From Cordilura impudica (lineage: Eukaryota > Arthropoda > Insecta > Diptera > Scathophagidae), in assembly GCA_963682025.1 (NCBI GenBank), contig OY821518.1, positions 124,272,800 to 124,336,799 of the forward strand: 64,000 nucleotides of DNA, read 5' to 3'. Position numbers and translations under genes: made by a program. The notes below the pieces were generated by a model that had not been told where the DNA came from, searched no databases, and saw nothing but the letters and a program-made list of their open reading frames with translations. Positions 1-8,810 of the stretch are shown here, piece after piece; the first letter of the stretch is position 1, and each line of letters opens with the position of its first letter.

Positions 1-59
1 AATATATGATGCTGAATTCAGATTAACGTTTAAGATTCTACTATTTCTAATTATTTCAT

Positions 60-1280
60 CTATTGAGTACCCGGGGATTGTACGTTTTCCGTACTCCCAT
101 GCAAAGCCCGGACATCACGTCCTCTATTATTATTGCGGTTGTTATAGTTCCCGCTGTAGTTATTATTGTTCCTGTTGTAACTGTCACGGCCATTATATTG
201 CCTATTGACCTCATTGTTACCATTGTGGGACTGGTTACTCCCACTGTTGTATCTCCTGTTATTGTTACTACGACCGCTATTTCCGGTGTAATTTCCACGT
301 CGGCTAAAATTTGCGTAGGATCGCCCACGTCTTTGACCCTGGGTATTGTGCATATCCCTGTTATAGTACATTATTGTACTATTTTTAGGCGCATCGGTTG
401 AACAACTTATAAACTTAGCTACCGCATCATTGAGAGTGTTAAATTGACCTGCTTCTAGTATGAGTCCCACTCTGTCGTTGGTACTGTTTTTTGTCATTGC
501 CTTTACAGCAATGTTTGTTGTGTATTTTTCGGCTAGTGTAGTATTTAAACCGTCCACTATGTAGGCGCTTTGTAATCTTTTCGCCAGTTCTTCTATCTCT
601 TTGGTGTAGTCATTTGGTGTCCTACCACACTGTTTGAGATTCATTATCTTTGCCGAAAGCAACTCAACGGACTCGCCCTTGACTGTTGTTTTTAACCTAG
701 CTATTATGCCGGCTAAATTTACTTCATTACCCTCTATGAGAGTACGTGCCGTTCCCTTCAATTTAGTCTTTACTAAATTGACGGCCACCGCATCCTGGTC
801 TTCCGCAATTGAATCCACCAGTGTTAATGCATCCAGAAAACTTTGTAGGTTCTCTGCCCTACCATCAAAATCAGGTATGATTCTGGATGCTGTCCTTAAA
901 AATTCCGTTGCTGTTTGTGGCATGTTTGCGCTTATTATTTCTGTCTGTATTGCTAATTTATTTTTGTCATCCGCAAATTCTACCCTTTCATGTAATGAGT
1001 TGGGCAATTCTACTTCAAGACCCCTACGAGCTGCTACACTGATGAGTTTACTTCTTAGGTCAATGAAAAAACCCTCTGCTGCAACCTTATGTGCGGGTGT
1101 TAAACGCTGATAATTTACGTTTAATACGACTCTTATTTCTTCAAGTCGTAAGTAGAGGTTTTTTAGATGTTTTTCAACAGTTTCCTCTTTGGTAGGCCTA
1201 TCGCTATTGAGGCATTTATAGGACTTGTCAAATTCCTCTCTGATAAGTCTGCACTGGCCTAGTATCGCAGACCAGTCCAT
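60..1280 (-). CDS. gag: Gag-like polyprotein of LTR retrotransposon
   Basis: A 406-codon open frame starting at the ATG at 1280-1278. Residues about 1-130 are helical and carry the pattern LYLRLEEIR...FFIDLRSKL, which I recognise from insect Ty3/gypsy Gag N-termini. The middle (about 130-290) would be the capsid-like part. The last 90 or so residues are rich in Asn, Gly, Arg and Tyr with RG repeats (for example GRSYANFSRRG). This basic tail probably binds RNA in place of a CCHC zinc knuckle, which is absent. Gag would assemble into cytoplasmic particles that package the element RNA. There are no internal stops, so this copy is fairly young. Pol is expected beyond the left edge, probably in another frame. 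Antisense ORFs over it are shadows. Confidence 0.85.
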   Translation of the reverse strand: MDWSAILGQCRLIREEFDKSYKCLNSDRPTKEETVEKHLKNLYLRLEEIRVVLNVNYQRLTPAHKVAAEGFFIDLRSKLISVAARRGLEVELPNSLHERVEFADDKNKLAIQTEIISANMPQTATEFLRTASRIIPDFDGRAENLQSFLDALTLVDSIAEDQDAVAVNLVKTKLKGTARTLIEGNEVNLAGIIARLKTTVKGESVELLSAKIMNLKQCGRTPNDYTKEIEELAKRLQSAYIVDGLNTTLAEKYTTNIAVKAMTKNSTNDRVGLILEAGQFNTLNDAVAKFISCSTDAPKNSTIMYYNRDMHNTQGQRRGRSYANFSRRGNYTGNSGRSNNNRRYNSGSNQSHNGNNEVNRQYNGRDSYNRNNNNYSGNYNNRNNNRGRDVRALHGSTENVQSPGTQ

Positions 1281-1642
1281 ACATGCAGATTAAAATTGAC
1301 TTTTGTCTGCTAGGACAGAAAATCTTACCAGAAAATCGCACAAAAAAAAAATATTCAAAATATTTGTCATTTAGGATTTGTCCCCCAAAGTTCCTGCTAT
1401 ATTAGCAATTAATTCAAATATTCAACAAAATAAAGTAATTCAATAATAGGACTCCTCCGGCACTTTATGTAAAATTTTATTCTCTTTAGTCAGTATTTTT
1501 AATAATGATGACAAAATAAAAAAATTTTGATAATATATAACATGATGTTATCGCAGTCTCTGCTTTGTTCTCTTTCTTTTTTTTTTTTTTTGTTTAAATC
1601 TATTCGAGGAGTATATAATTTTAAAATCTTATGGGCCCATTT
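1281..1642 (-). other. Leader segment between small ORF and gag
   Basis: AT-rich non-coding part of the LTR-element leader, with a run of T at 1575-1590 (plus strand). No ORF is seen. Confidence 0.6.
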
Positions 1643-1861
1643 TTAAACCTTGTCAAGGTTGTCGCCTCTACTTAGATATCTCTTACGGAGAGATCTTTTG
1701 TGCAGTAGGTATAATTTTAGCGTTAAGTTTACCCCGCTTATCAATACCAAGCACAATGTGAGGTACCACAAGGATTGTATTTGGTTTGTGTGGTCGACAA
1801 CCTCAACGTTGGTTATTACATTTGCGTTCGGGTTTTCTAATTTTGATTCCGGCTTACCCAT
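1643..1861 (-). CDS. Small predicted membrane protein in the LTR-element leader
   Basis: 72 codons from the ATG at 1861-1859; an upstream in-frame Met 16 codons earlier exists but is less convincing. The N-terminus MGKPES fits an N-myristoylation signal (Gly2, Ser6). A polar stretch of about 25 residues follows, then a hydrophobic segment of about 20-23 residues (LWYLTLCLVLISGVNLTL) and a basic tail (HKRSLRKRYLSR). This predicts a small lipid-anchored, single-pass membrane protein with a positively charged end. It lies in the leader between the primer site and gag, on the same strand as gag. I have the impression that similar leader ORFs occur in mdg1/412-type elements, but I cannot search. 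Its function is unknown; membrane targeting of Gag or RNA is a guess. Confidence 0.6.
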   Translation of the reverse strand: MGKPESKLENPNANVITNVEVVDHTNQIQSLWYLTLCLVLISGVNLTLKLYLLHKRSLRKRYLSRGDNLDKV

Positions 1862-2359
1862 GTTAAAATATAATTTATCTTTTAATTTCCTATTCCCAAT
1901 AAAAATCAATATTTAAATTTATATTAAAGAATCAATATTTTAGTTTTAATGATACATTAAATATTTTAAATTGTAGATTTATTCCTAAATATGATGACTT
2001 TTCTATGTTCTGTTCTATATATTAAGTTATTCTATTTTATAGAAAAATTCACAGTTTAATTAATTTTAAAGTGAGTTCAATATTAATAATCATGTTTTTT
2101 TTTTGTTTTTAAAAAAAATTTTTTTTTTTTTTTTAATATAATTAAATACATAATTTTTTTTTTAATATTTTGTATTCAAATTTCTTTTCAATTGATTGAT
2201 TTTAACAAAAAAAAAACAAAAAAAAATGTTATCAATACGAGTATCGAAGAAATCAATATTTAACTACTATGTAATATGTATGATTCAACTTATTTAAAAA
2301 AATAAAATATGCTACTTAGCTGTTGTTTTATTCTCCAGCTGCTGTAGATGATGGTTACT

Positions 2360-2765
2360 GTTGTTGACGTAGAGTTTGATGAATCTGTTGCTGGGGTTGC
2401 TTATTCATGTTGTTATTACCGTTTTTCGACTCTTCACTTTTTACAATTATTTTGGCTGTTACACTTTTGGTATTCCAGTTTGATGAATCCGTTGTTGCTG
2501 CGGTTGCTTATTCATGTCGTTATTACCTTTTTCAACTCTTCACTTTTTTACAATTATTTTGGCTTTTACATTTTTGGTATTCCTTCTTAACAAATTTTCA
2601 ATTGTTGATTAAATTTAAATGTTGATTAATAATGTACGTTTTTCGACTCTTCACTTTTTTACAATTATTTTGGCTTTTACACTTTTGGTATTCCTTCTTA
2701 ACAAATTTTCAATTGTTGATTAAATTTAAATGTTGATTAATAATATACGTTTTTCGACTTTTCAT
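2360..2765 (-). repeat. Tandem repeats in the LTR-element leader
   Basis: On the plus strand the block TTTTTCGACTCTTCACTTTT, followed by ACAATTATTTTGGCT and TTTTGGTATTCC, occurs at about 2424, 2528 and 2640 and begins again at 2751. Two spacer types alternate: GTTTGATGAATC... (two copies) and TTCTTAACAAATTTTCAATT (two copies). Repeat period is about 105-112 bp. Short ORFs across it are products of the repeat. Confidence 0.8.
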
Positions 2766-2869
2766 GCTTGGTATATGTAGTTATTGTTTTTCTGATTTTT
2801 TCACAAATTAAATTTTTTCTTAAAATTTTAATTGACTTATTATTTTTTTCATATTTTATTTTTTTTCAT

Positions 2870-2883
2870 TGGCAGGATCGCCA
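2870..2883 (-). promoter_or_regulatory. tRNA-Arg primer-binding site
   Basis: The plus strand reads TGGCAGGATCGCCA, the 3' end of a fly-type tRNA-Arg including CCA. On the minus strand this is a primer-binding site starting TGGCGATCC, directly inside the LTR end. The tRNA match is from memory of fly tRNA-Arg sequence. Confidence 0.8.
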
Positions 2884-3249
2884 TATAATTTAAATAATTA
2901 CACTTTTTATTATTTGTTTAAAAACAGCCGCTCATGCGACTGTTTACTTTCACGTCTCTTTATTAATTCTTTTTCTATACTAATTTTAACGTATATCTAC
3001 CTACGTACGCGCGCACATGCATTGTACACGCGTACACATACACTTACATTATGTGTAACTGAGTAGACGAGTGAATTTGCGTATTAAGCAGTTCACACGT
3101 AACTATACTACAGTACAATTGTGAGAAATACTTTTCTCACGCTTGAGTTCGGTGCAGGTGGATATATTTAGTTACAATTAGTAATTTAATTTTACTATTT
3201 AGTTACCGTACAGAAGGTAGGGTAACTATGACTTATCAAACACACTACA
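2884..3249 (-). repeat. Candidate 5' LTR
   Basis: The region just upstream of the primer site on the minus strand. It begins TGTAGTGTG at 3249 and contains AATAAAG at about 2957-2963, a possible polyadenylation signal. The inner end, next to the primer site, is TTATA rather than the usual CA, so the boundary or the terminus is imperfect. An alternative start is the TGTAGT at 3112. Confidence 0.5.
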
Positions 3250-3755
3250 GTTTTAACTAGTGGAAATATATATTATCCACAACGCCGGATATTGGTTTAA
3301 AGGGTTTTCGGTTATCGTCGATGCATCAAATTCTGTCACTTTAAAGTCTTTTATGAAAGAATTAAGAAGAAAAAAAAACAGAAACACTGCTCTCTGATAC
3401 CCACACCTTCGACAGAAGTAAACAAATTAATTAATATAGGATTTCAAATTGATATATCTCATATATGGGAACTTCTTTCCGAGATTAGTAATTATCTTCA
3501 TAATGGTATTTTTATAAGAGCCATAGCCCGCATGCATATTGGACTATCATCACGTTCTATTGACTCTAGTTTTTCAAAAGGAGATTTTATAGTTCCCGTA
3601 ACCATTTTTATGAAACTGCCTTAATATCTTAAAACATAGTTTGCTTTAAACTAGATATGAGATCAAACATTACTCAGTTTTTTATTGAAAGTATAAAATC
3701 CCACAACTACAAGCTCTCACCTAAACTGAATCTCAAAACAATAAAAAAAAGTTAT
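3250..3755. other. No recognised content
   Basis: AT-rich sequence outside the LTR element. I see no coding frame, hairpin or repeat relationship. Confidence 0.4.
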
Positions 3756-3767
3756 CTATTTTTTTTT

Positions 3768-4110
3768 TATTTATTTATTTATGGTGCAACAAGAATAAAT
3801 CTTATAATTACAGTACAGGAATAATTATGCTAAGGCAAAATACATACATATTTAATTACAAAAATACAGAAAATATTTGAAAAAAATGTTATATAATAGC
3901 CAAAAAACAATAGAAGATTACGAAAAAAATATATATGTACATATATATTATTTAATAAAATTGTGCTAAATATCCAAAAAGAAATTTTCGAAAATTTTAA
4001 GAGTTATGTTTAAGTTGCTAAGATTGTGAAATCACATTCCAAAGATGTATAGCGCTGACGTAGAAATGCCAAACAATGATGTCGGGGTAGAATTAATTAT
4101 TTTTATCGGC
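3768..4110 (-). pseudogene. 3' end of a non-LTR retrotransposon, decayed
   Basis: The minus strand gives fragments resembling the extreme C-terminus of a CR1/jockey-like polyprotein (VSAIHLWN, then RKFLFGYLAQFY), broken by stops, followed by a tail of AAAT repeats (TTTATTTATTTATTTA on plus at about 3768-3782). The piece at 46806-47345 has the same arrangement and related 3' sequence. A 5'-truncated insertion is likely. The frame is too damaged for a firm clade. Confidence 0.45.
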
Positions 4111-5577
4111 TTGATCTGGCGAACCGGAGATTTTCATACAGGCAAAGTGGTTTTGCCGTGAAAAGTACTTTATGATGAAACAAAAGAACTATAATTTTCA
4201 TTAGATTTGCAAATGATACGCCGAAATTAAAATACAGAATCCCTTTACACTTTCTGAATAAAAAAACCAAACCAATTAGAGGGTTATATACAAGTTCATC
4301 GGAAGAACTAACAAATTAAAAAAGCCAATCAAACATAATTTCCTCCCTAATATTAATTTAAGCTCATATGCTTAAACAGCCTCAGGCAAAGACATAAAAG
4401 TTATAAAAAAAAACTTAATTTTCGTTTTAACTAATTTACGTTCAGAACTTTAGAATATGAAATACAAAAAACAAACGACTATATAGAAAGATAACAAGGA
4501 AACTAGCTTTATACTTGCTGGGATTTTAACTATTAACATAATAATTTAAACTTTTCTGTTTGAAGTTCTTTTTTTCCAAAAAAAAAGAAAATATCATATT
4601 TTAAGCCATTATTTTTAATGACAATAAGTTAAAACCAACTACTACTATGCTAGAAATATGATATTAAACAGCACTTTTGTTTTATATATATATAATTAAG
4701 AAACTGTGATAAAAGGAAAGAAATAAAAGCAGTGTCAATTTAAGTAAAAATACATACATATTAACAATTAACAAAATTGCTATCAATGTCTCAAGTTTCC
4801 GTAAATGCACAAAGTTACTTAGAAATAAGATAGTGGTTTATATTTTATTTTGTATAGATTAAGAAGTATGTTTGGAAAATTTATAAAAGCTGCAACCTTT
4901 CAAATAGCCTCATTAGAGACCTATCAGTTTTCTCAAAAGCATCTAAATTGGCCACTAGTCAAAAACAATTTTTAATTATATGTATTGTGTCAAAGATGTT
5001 CAAATGGTTTAGATTTATAGATTCGCAAAATCTAAATATCAAGCATAACGGTTGATGCTTAGCAAATGCTTATAAAATTCTAAAGTATGGTTAGAGCTTG
5101 AATTAACATTCATGAAAAAAAACACTAAAGTTTAGGAGTCGCAACATAATGAAGTTTAGTATATTTTATATTTATATATCATATTTCTCCAATTGTGTAG
5201 ATCTTAAAAATATTAAAAAAATTTGTTATGCTCACTATTATTAGATGAAGATTTTCCAACAAACAAAAAGATTGTTAAATGTAGCTGTGCCGAATCTTTG
5301 ATATCTTCTTCCTGTGCCTAAAATTCAATAGTACACAATTTAATAGACATTCAGCAATAACCATTGATTATATCTGATTTCATTCTTTAGCAGATAGCTT
5401 CAGCAAATCAATTTGGACTAATTTCATCGAATTAAGTCTTCAAAAAAATTTCATTTTCATCCAATTCGCAAATCATCCGTAAAATAACTGAATATGGCAC
5501 CAAGTGTGTAACCAAATTTCTGCTTCATGATTATTCAAACATGACTTAATTTTTCATGCTTAAGGTTATCATATCAT
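4111..5577. other. AT-rich, mostly featureless
   Basis: No gene is seen. Positions about 5385-5440 (AGCAGATAGCTTCAGCAAAT) resemble the interior of the MITE at 58662-59210 (AGCAAATAGCTTCAGCAAAT), so a small relic of that family may be present. Confidence 0.35.
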
Positions 5578-5639
5578 ATGGAGAAAAAAAATGTTTATAC
5601 TCATACAAAAGATTTACAAAAAGATTTAATTGGAAGCAT

Positions 5640-6075
5640 CTTTATTATGGGGGAATGGACTGTGACAAGTAAAGGTGGAAAGTTCTTGATTGCCACTCAC
5701 TTGGGAGTGGCCAAGCATGATTCCTTTGCTACACAGTCAAAGCAGCTCACTACCTCCGGTTTACACCAGGTATTCCCCGGGCAATGGCTTTGGAACACCC
5801 GTTCAAAGGCTAGCTAGAGTGAGAAGGCGGCTAAGTAACCTGAATGGTCGAAAGACGTCTCAGGTCAGTAGGAAGAATTTCTGAAACTTAGTTTCTGTAA
5901 AGTATCCTGATGGCTCGTAATGGGCGTCTCAGGAAGTAGAAGAAACGCGGATAATCTCTGCCTTTGAAAAACTTTACAAATTGCCTGCCTGGAGGTTGCT
6001 GGCAGCCCCAGCACCAGGATCAGATGCGGAAGCCTAATAAGCTACCACATCTTAAATAACACTTATTAATGAAAC
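5640..6075. repeat. GC-richer anonymous segment, probable retroelement relic
   Basis: About 435 bp with clearly higher GC than its surroundings, followed by an AT microsatellite at 6119-6138. Short open frames exist (for example 5578-5817) but none looks like a known protein. The sharp composition change and trailing simple repeat suggest an inserted non-LTR element fragment. This is inference. Confidence 0.3.
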
Positions 6076-6118
6076 CTCATTTTTGGGGCCCTATGCTCCT
6101 TATAGGAGTTTCTGGAAC

Positions 6119-6138
6119 ATATATATATATATATATAT
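6119..6138. repeat. (AT)n microsatellite
   Basis: Ten uninterrupted AT units just after the GC-richer segment. Confidence 0.95.
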
Positions 6139-6306
6139 CTTTATTATATGCACTCCGTAAACGATCAACTGTATTTTCTTGAAACTAACATAACAAATTT
6201 ATGTGATGCTACATTTCCTTTAGTAGCTCGATCCAAAAAATTGAAGGCAAAGCCATAATTTAGAGCTAATATAAAACTAATATAATTTCTCTCTTATGTT
6301 ATTCAG

Positions 6307-6845
6307 GTAGAAGCGATTTAGGACTACTGTGCTCAAAATTGGTAGCATTAGAAAAGCTAAATCGGACTATTATTCAAAGCGTTTTGAATCCGCTATGGAT
6401 ACACGGCAAACCTGGTACAGGGAAAGGCATTAAGAGCATTGAAGTCAATGAGTCTCAATCAGTCTTCAGTAATTTACCAGCAGTACCCAATAACAGCTGC
6501 TTCTTTCACAATTTTAACAATGGTAATGACTCTACTGATGACATTTGTTTTAAATTTTCATGTATAACGTATGAAAATATTTATCATAGAATTATTGGTG
6601 CTAAGTCACATGTAATCGGAATTAATAATAATCATCCAAGCTCAACTTCAGGTATGAGTACAGCATTACACCAATATACTGTCGACAAATCAGCCAATAC
6701 AGGATTTATACATTTAAAGATTAAAAATAAGAAATATGCAGAAATCAATGATGTTGCCCCGGAAATGCTCAGCGCCGATCCAGGTATTATCGCTTCATTC
6801 GTCCTGTCCATCATCGAGAACTTTTGGAATACAATTGAAAAAAGT
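6307..6845 (+). CDS. Exon-like open frame of unknown function, 3' end replaced by a repeat
   Basis: A pyrimidine tract ending TTATTCAG at 6306 looks like a splice acceptor. From 6307 the frame is open for about 180 codons without needing an ATG. The translation has a balanced composition, several potential N-glycosylation sites (NRT, NES, NNS, NDS) and the stretch NPLWIHGKPGTGKG; the last is only superficially like a P-loop (GKPGTGKG) and lacks supporting context. I do not recognise the protein. The last codons (about 6840-6854) and the stop come from the GACG-repeat fragment that begins at about 6846, so the original 3' end is lost. It may be one exon of a broken host gene or part of an unrecognised transposon. 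Confidence 0.35.
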
Positions 6846-6943
6846 GATTCTTAGTCGATCGGTATAATAAAAGATATTTTTGGTAGTTACAAACAGCAGC
6901 ACAAAATCATTATACCCAAACCACATGGTGGTATAGGGTATAC
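6846..6943 (+). repeat. GACG-repeat element, 3' end fragment
   Basis: Matches the last 100 bp of the full copies, including GATCGGTATAAT, the CAGCAGCACAAA stretch and the terminal hairpin TATACCC...GGGTATA. It directly abuts the hAT relic on its right. Confidence 0.85.
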
Positions 6944-7385
6944 AAAGTGTTACGTGGCGAGTAGAGGAAATTAACTCAGATTTAAAAAAGCCGCTAAATA
7001 AAGATCTTGAAGATTGTTAAACATTTTTCTTGCAAGTAGATGAAGCAACCGATGTAGTTAATAATTCACAGATAATCATATGCATAAGAATGATTTTTAC
7101 GGATTTTGCAACCAAGGAGAATTATTACCAATTATATCTTTAAAGGAAAAAAAAAGCAGTCGGAGCTGCGGCAACGTAGGTGGCCTTAATGATTTTATTC
7201 ATTCTTATCGAGCTGATGATGAGTTTCCTGATTTTCTGTCATACCATTGCATTATTCATCAATAGACGTTACGTGCTAGAGCCCTCAATATGCCTGATAT
7301 TATGACTACAACTTTGAAAATTGCAAACTAAATTCGAGAAAGAAATTTTCAAAGGAGACTTTTTAAACTACAAGTAGTCTAACGA
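6944..7385 (+). pseudogene. hAT-type transposase fragment (N-terminal half)
   Basis: Frames joined across stops give FFLQVDEATDVVNNSQ, then IRMIFTDFATKEELLPI, then FPDFLSYHCIIHQ and LRARALNMPDIMTT. These are the conserved catalytic-core blocks of the hAT subgroup related to vertebrate GTF2IRD2/ZBED-like proteins; the D of DEATD is the expected first acidic residue. Several stops and frame changes make it non-functional. The C-terminal half is missing here. Related C-terminal pieces lie at 17722, 18655 and 54010. Confidence 0.75.
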
Positions 7386-7397
7386 CTCCTACAACCA

Positions 7398-7883
7398 AAG
7401 TTCCTACCTTTTTAGGAAACCATGCTGCCTTTTACCAGTTTTCTTTTTTCGTTGAGGTACACCATGAGCCGAAAACAAAAGGAAAGGTTAGATAAATAAA
7501 TATAAGAAACTCGAAAACTGACCAAGAGCAAAGAGAAACCTTAAAGAATGAATTACGAAAATGTTTAGTTTTCTGGAACCCAAAATCGCTTAAATCATTA
7601 TCCATCAAATTTTCACAACTGTTTCCACTGCATCTAGACAAACAATTTTCTTTCACTTCTAGTGGAACTTTTGAGTCAAAAAATGCTAAAGCCATCATTT
7701 ATTCGGCCAAATGTCAAGAATGCTGTTGCATTTTTTAAGAACCCTTTTAAAATGACGACATGGGAACAGAACAACATTTTTCAGCTCATTGATTTGGGAC
7801 CCAATTCTGAGAATTGCAACTGAAAGTAGACGGAAAATAAGAACTTCTACATCATTAGTTTTGTCAAGTTGGCTGGCTGCCAT
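7398..7883 (-). other. Unassigned open frames, probable transposon relic
   Basis: Two adjoining minus-strand frames (7695-7883 and 7432-7698). The second reads ALAFFDSKVPLEVKEN near its start, which reminds me of an uncharacterised insect transposon-type protein, but the evidence is thin. The upper part overlaps the left inverted-repeat arm. Confidence 0.25.
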
Positions 7884-7969
7884 TATAATTTAATGGCCAT
7901 ACGAATTTTTTTGCTCAAGGTGGATTTTTATCATTTTTTGTATATTTTAACATGATTGTAACTCGTTAA

Positions 7970-8285
7970 CCGTACGGAATATCTCTTTTGTGTCTGAAAC
8001 AAAGTTGTAAATATTGCATAGGAGAAAAAAAGACGAACAAACCTACCCGAAAAAAGAGCATACAGTGCCTTAAAAATCAGAAATATGCCCATTTTCCCCC
8101 ATTTTTCCCCAATTTTCACCTTTATTTGCTAACTAACTGGAATATCTATTATGTGTCTGAAACAAAGTTATAGATATTGAATAGGGGGAAAAAAGGCGAA
8201 CAAACCTATACGAAAAGAGTGCATCCAGTGCCTTAAAAATCGAAAAATGCCCATTTCCCCCCATTGTTTTCCCCATTGACACCTT
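7970..8285. repeat. Tandem duplication, two units of about 155 bp
   Basis: Both units contain GTGTCTGAAACAAAGTT, GACGAACAAACCTA or GGCGAACAAACCTA, and CAGTGCCTTAAAAATC followed by C-rich CCCCCATT. It lies inside the inverted-repeat spacer. No coding frame. Confidence 0.85.
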
Positions 8286-8286
8286 T

Positions 8287-8619
8287 TTGGCACAATTACA
8301 TCAGGAATCTGACGAACAAGGAGAGAGGTTCCACCAGGTGATCATGCCAATGGAAAAGCGATTCAAAGGCAAAAAATTAGATGCATTGCTTGCGGAGATT
8401 TGTTGGTGGAGTTTTAAAATTATGCAGTTTGAAAATTAAAGCACCGAAGATGAAGATGACACTGAAATTGGTCGACACACTGAAGAAAACATGCCCTTGA
8501 ATATTATATCTAACTCGGATGATGATGCAGAATCAGAATATGGACAACCTGCGAAGAAAACAAGATCATCCGAACCACAATCGTCAACTTCAACGAGGAT
8601 GGATACTGACAATAATTGA
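8287..8619 (+). pseudogene. C-terminal fragment of 'LPPLHIKLG'-family transposase, inverted
   Basis: The plus strand encodes ESDEQGERFHQ, then MEKRFKGKKLDALLAEICWW, an internal stop, and an acidic Ser-rich tail ending at TGA 8617-8619; AATAAA follows at about 8655. This corresponds to residues 387 to the end of the intact protein at 15374-16944 (ESDEQDERYHQ, AEICWW). The rest of this copy (8811-10329) is on the other strand, so the tail is inverted relative to the body. Confidence 0.8.
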
Positions 8620-8810
8620 AAATGTTCTAAATTTTGTTTCCATGCTTGGATAACAAATAAAGGTCTCATATTTTCTGTGAAAGAATAGCTGTAATATGAA
8701 TCGTATGGCCATTAAATTATAATGGCAGCCAACTTGACAAAACGAATGATACAGAAGTTCTATTTTTGGGGCTACTTTCAGGTGCAATTGTCAGAACTGA
8801 GTCCCAATGC

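Larger units (their letters stand above)
1..3249 (-). mobile_element. Ty3/gypsy-type LTR retrotransposon, 5' half
   Basis: Read on the minus strand the order is candidate LTR, tRNA-Arg primer site, an approximately 1.6-kb leader with tandem repeats and a small ORF, then gag. Pol and the 3' LTR would lie left of position 1. The unusually long leader, small leader ORF and tRNA-Arg primer are features I associate with the mdg1/412 lineage of Metaviridae; that lineage call is inference. The outer end is placed at 3249 because the minus strand there starts TGTAGT. A second TGTAGT starts at 3112, so the LTR could be shorter. No target-site duplication can be checked because the other end is outside the window. 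Confidence 0.8.
7798..8810. repeat. Inverted repeat pair with about 110-bp arms
   Basis: Positions 7798-7905, read on the minus strand, match 8702-8810 on the plus strand (ATGGCCATTAAATTATAATG in both), with moderate divergence. The arms enclose 7906-8701, which holds a tandem duplication and a plus-strand transposase fragment. The right arm begins immediately after the minus-strand block MSLKLH of the transposase pseudogene. Confidence 0.8.

Noticed and set aside
63..1110. Plus-strand ORFs of 112 and 158 codons
   Set aside because: Antisense shadows of gag.
2348..2625. Plus-strand ORFs rich in Phe and Leu
   Set aside because: Created by the leader tandem repeats and by T-rich sequence; no start context or homology.
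6405..6430. P-loop (GKPGTGKG) in the exon-like ORF
   Set aside because: Short match only; no Walker B or NTPase context, and the surrounding sequence is not like a known NTPase.
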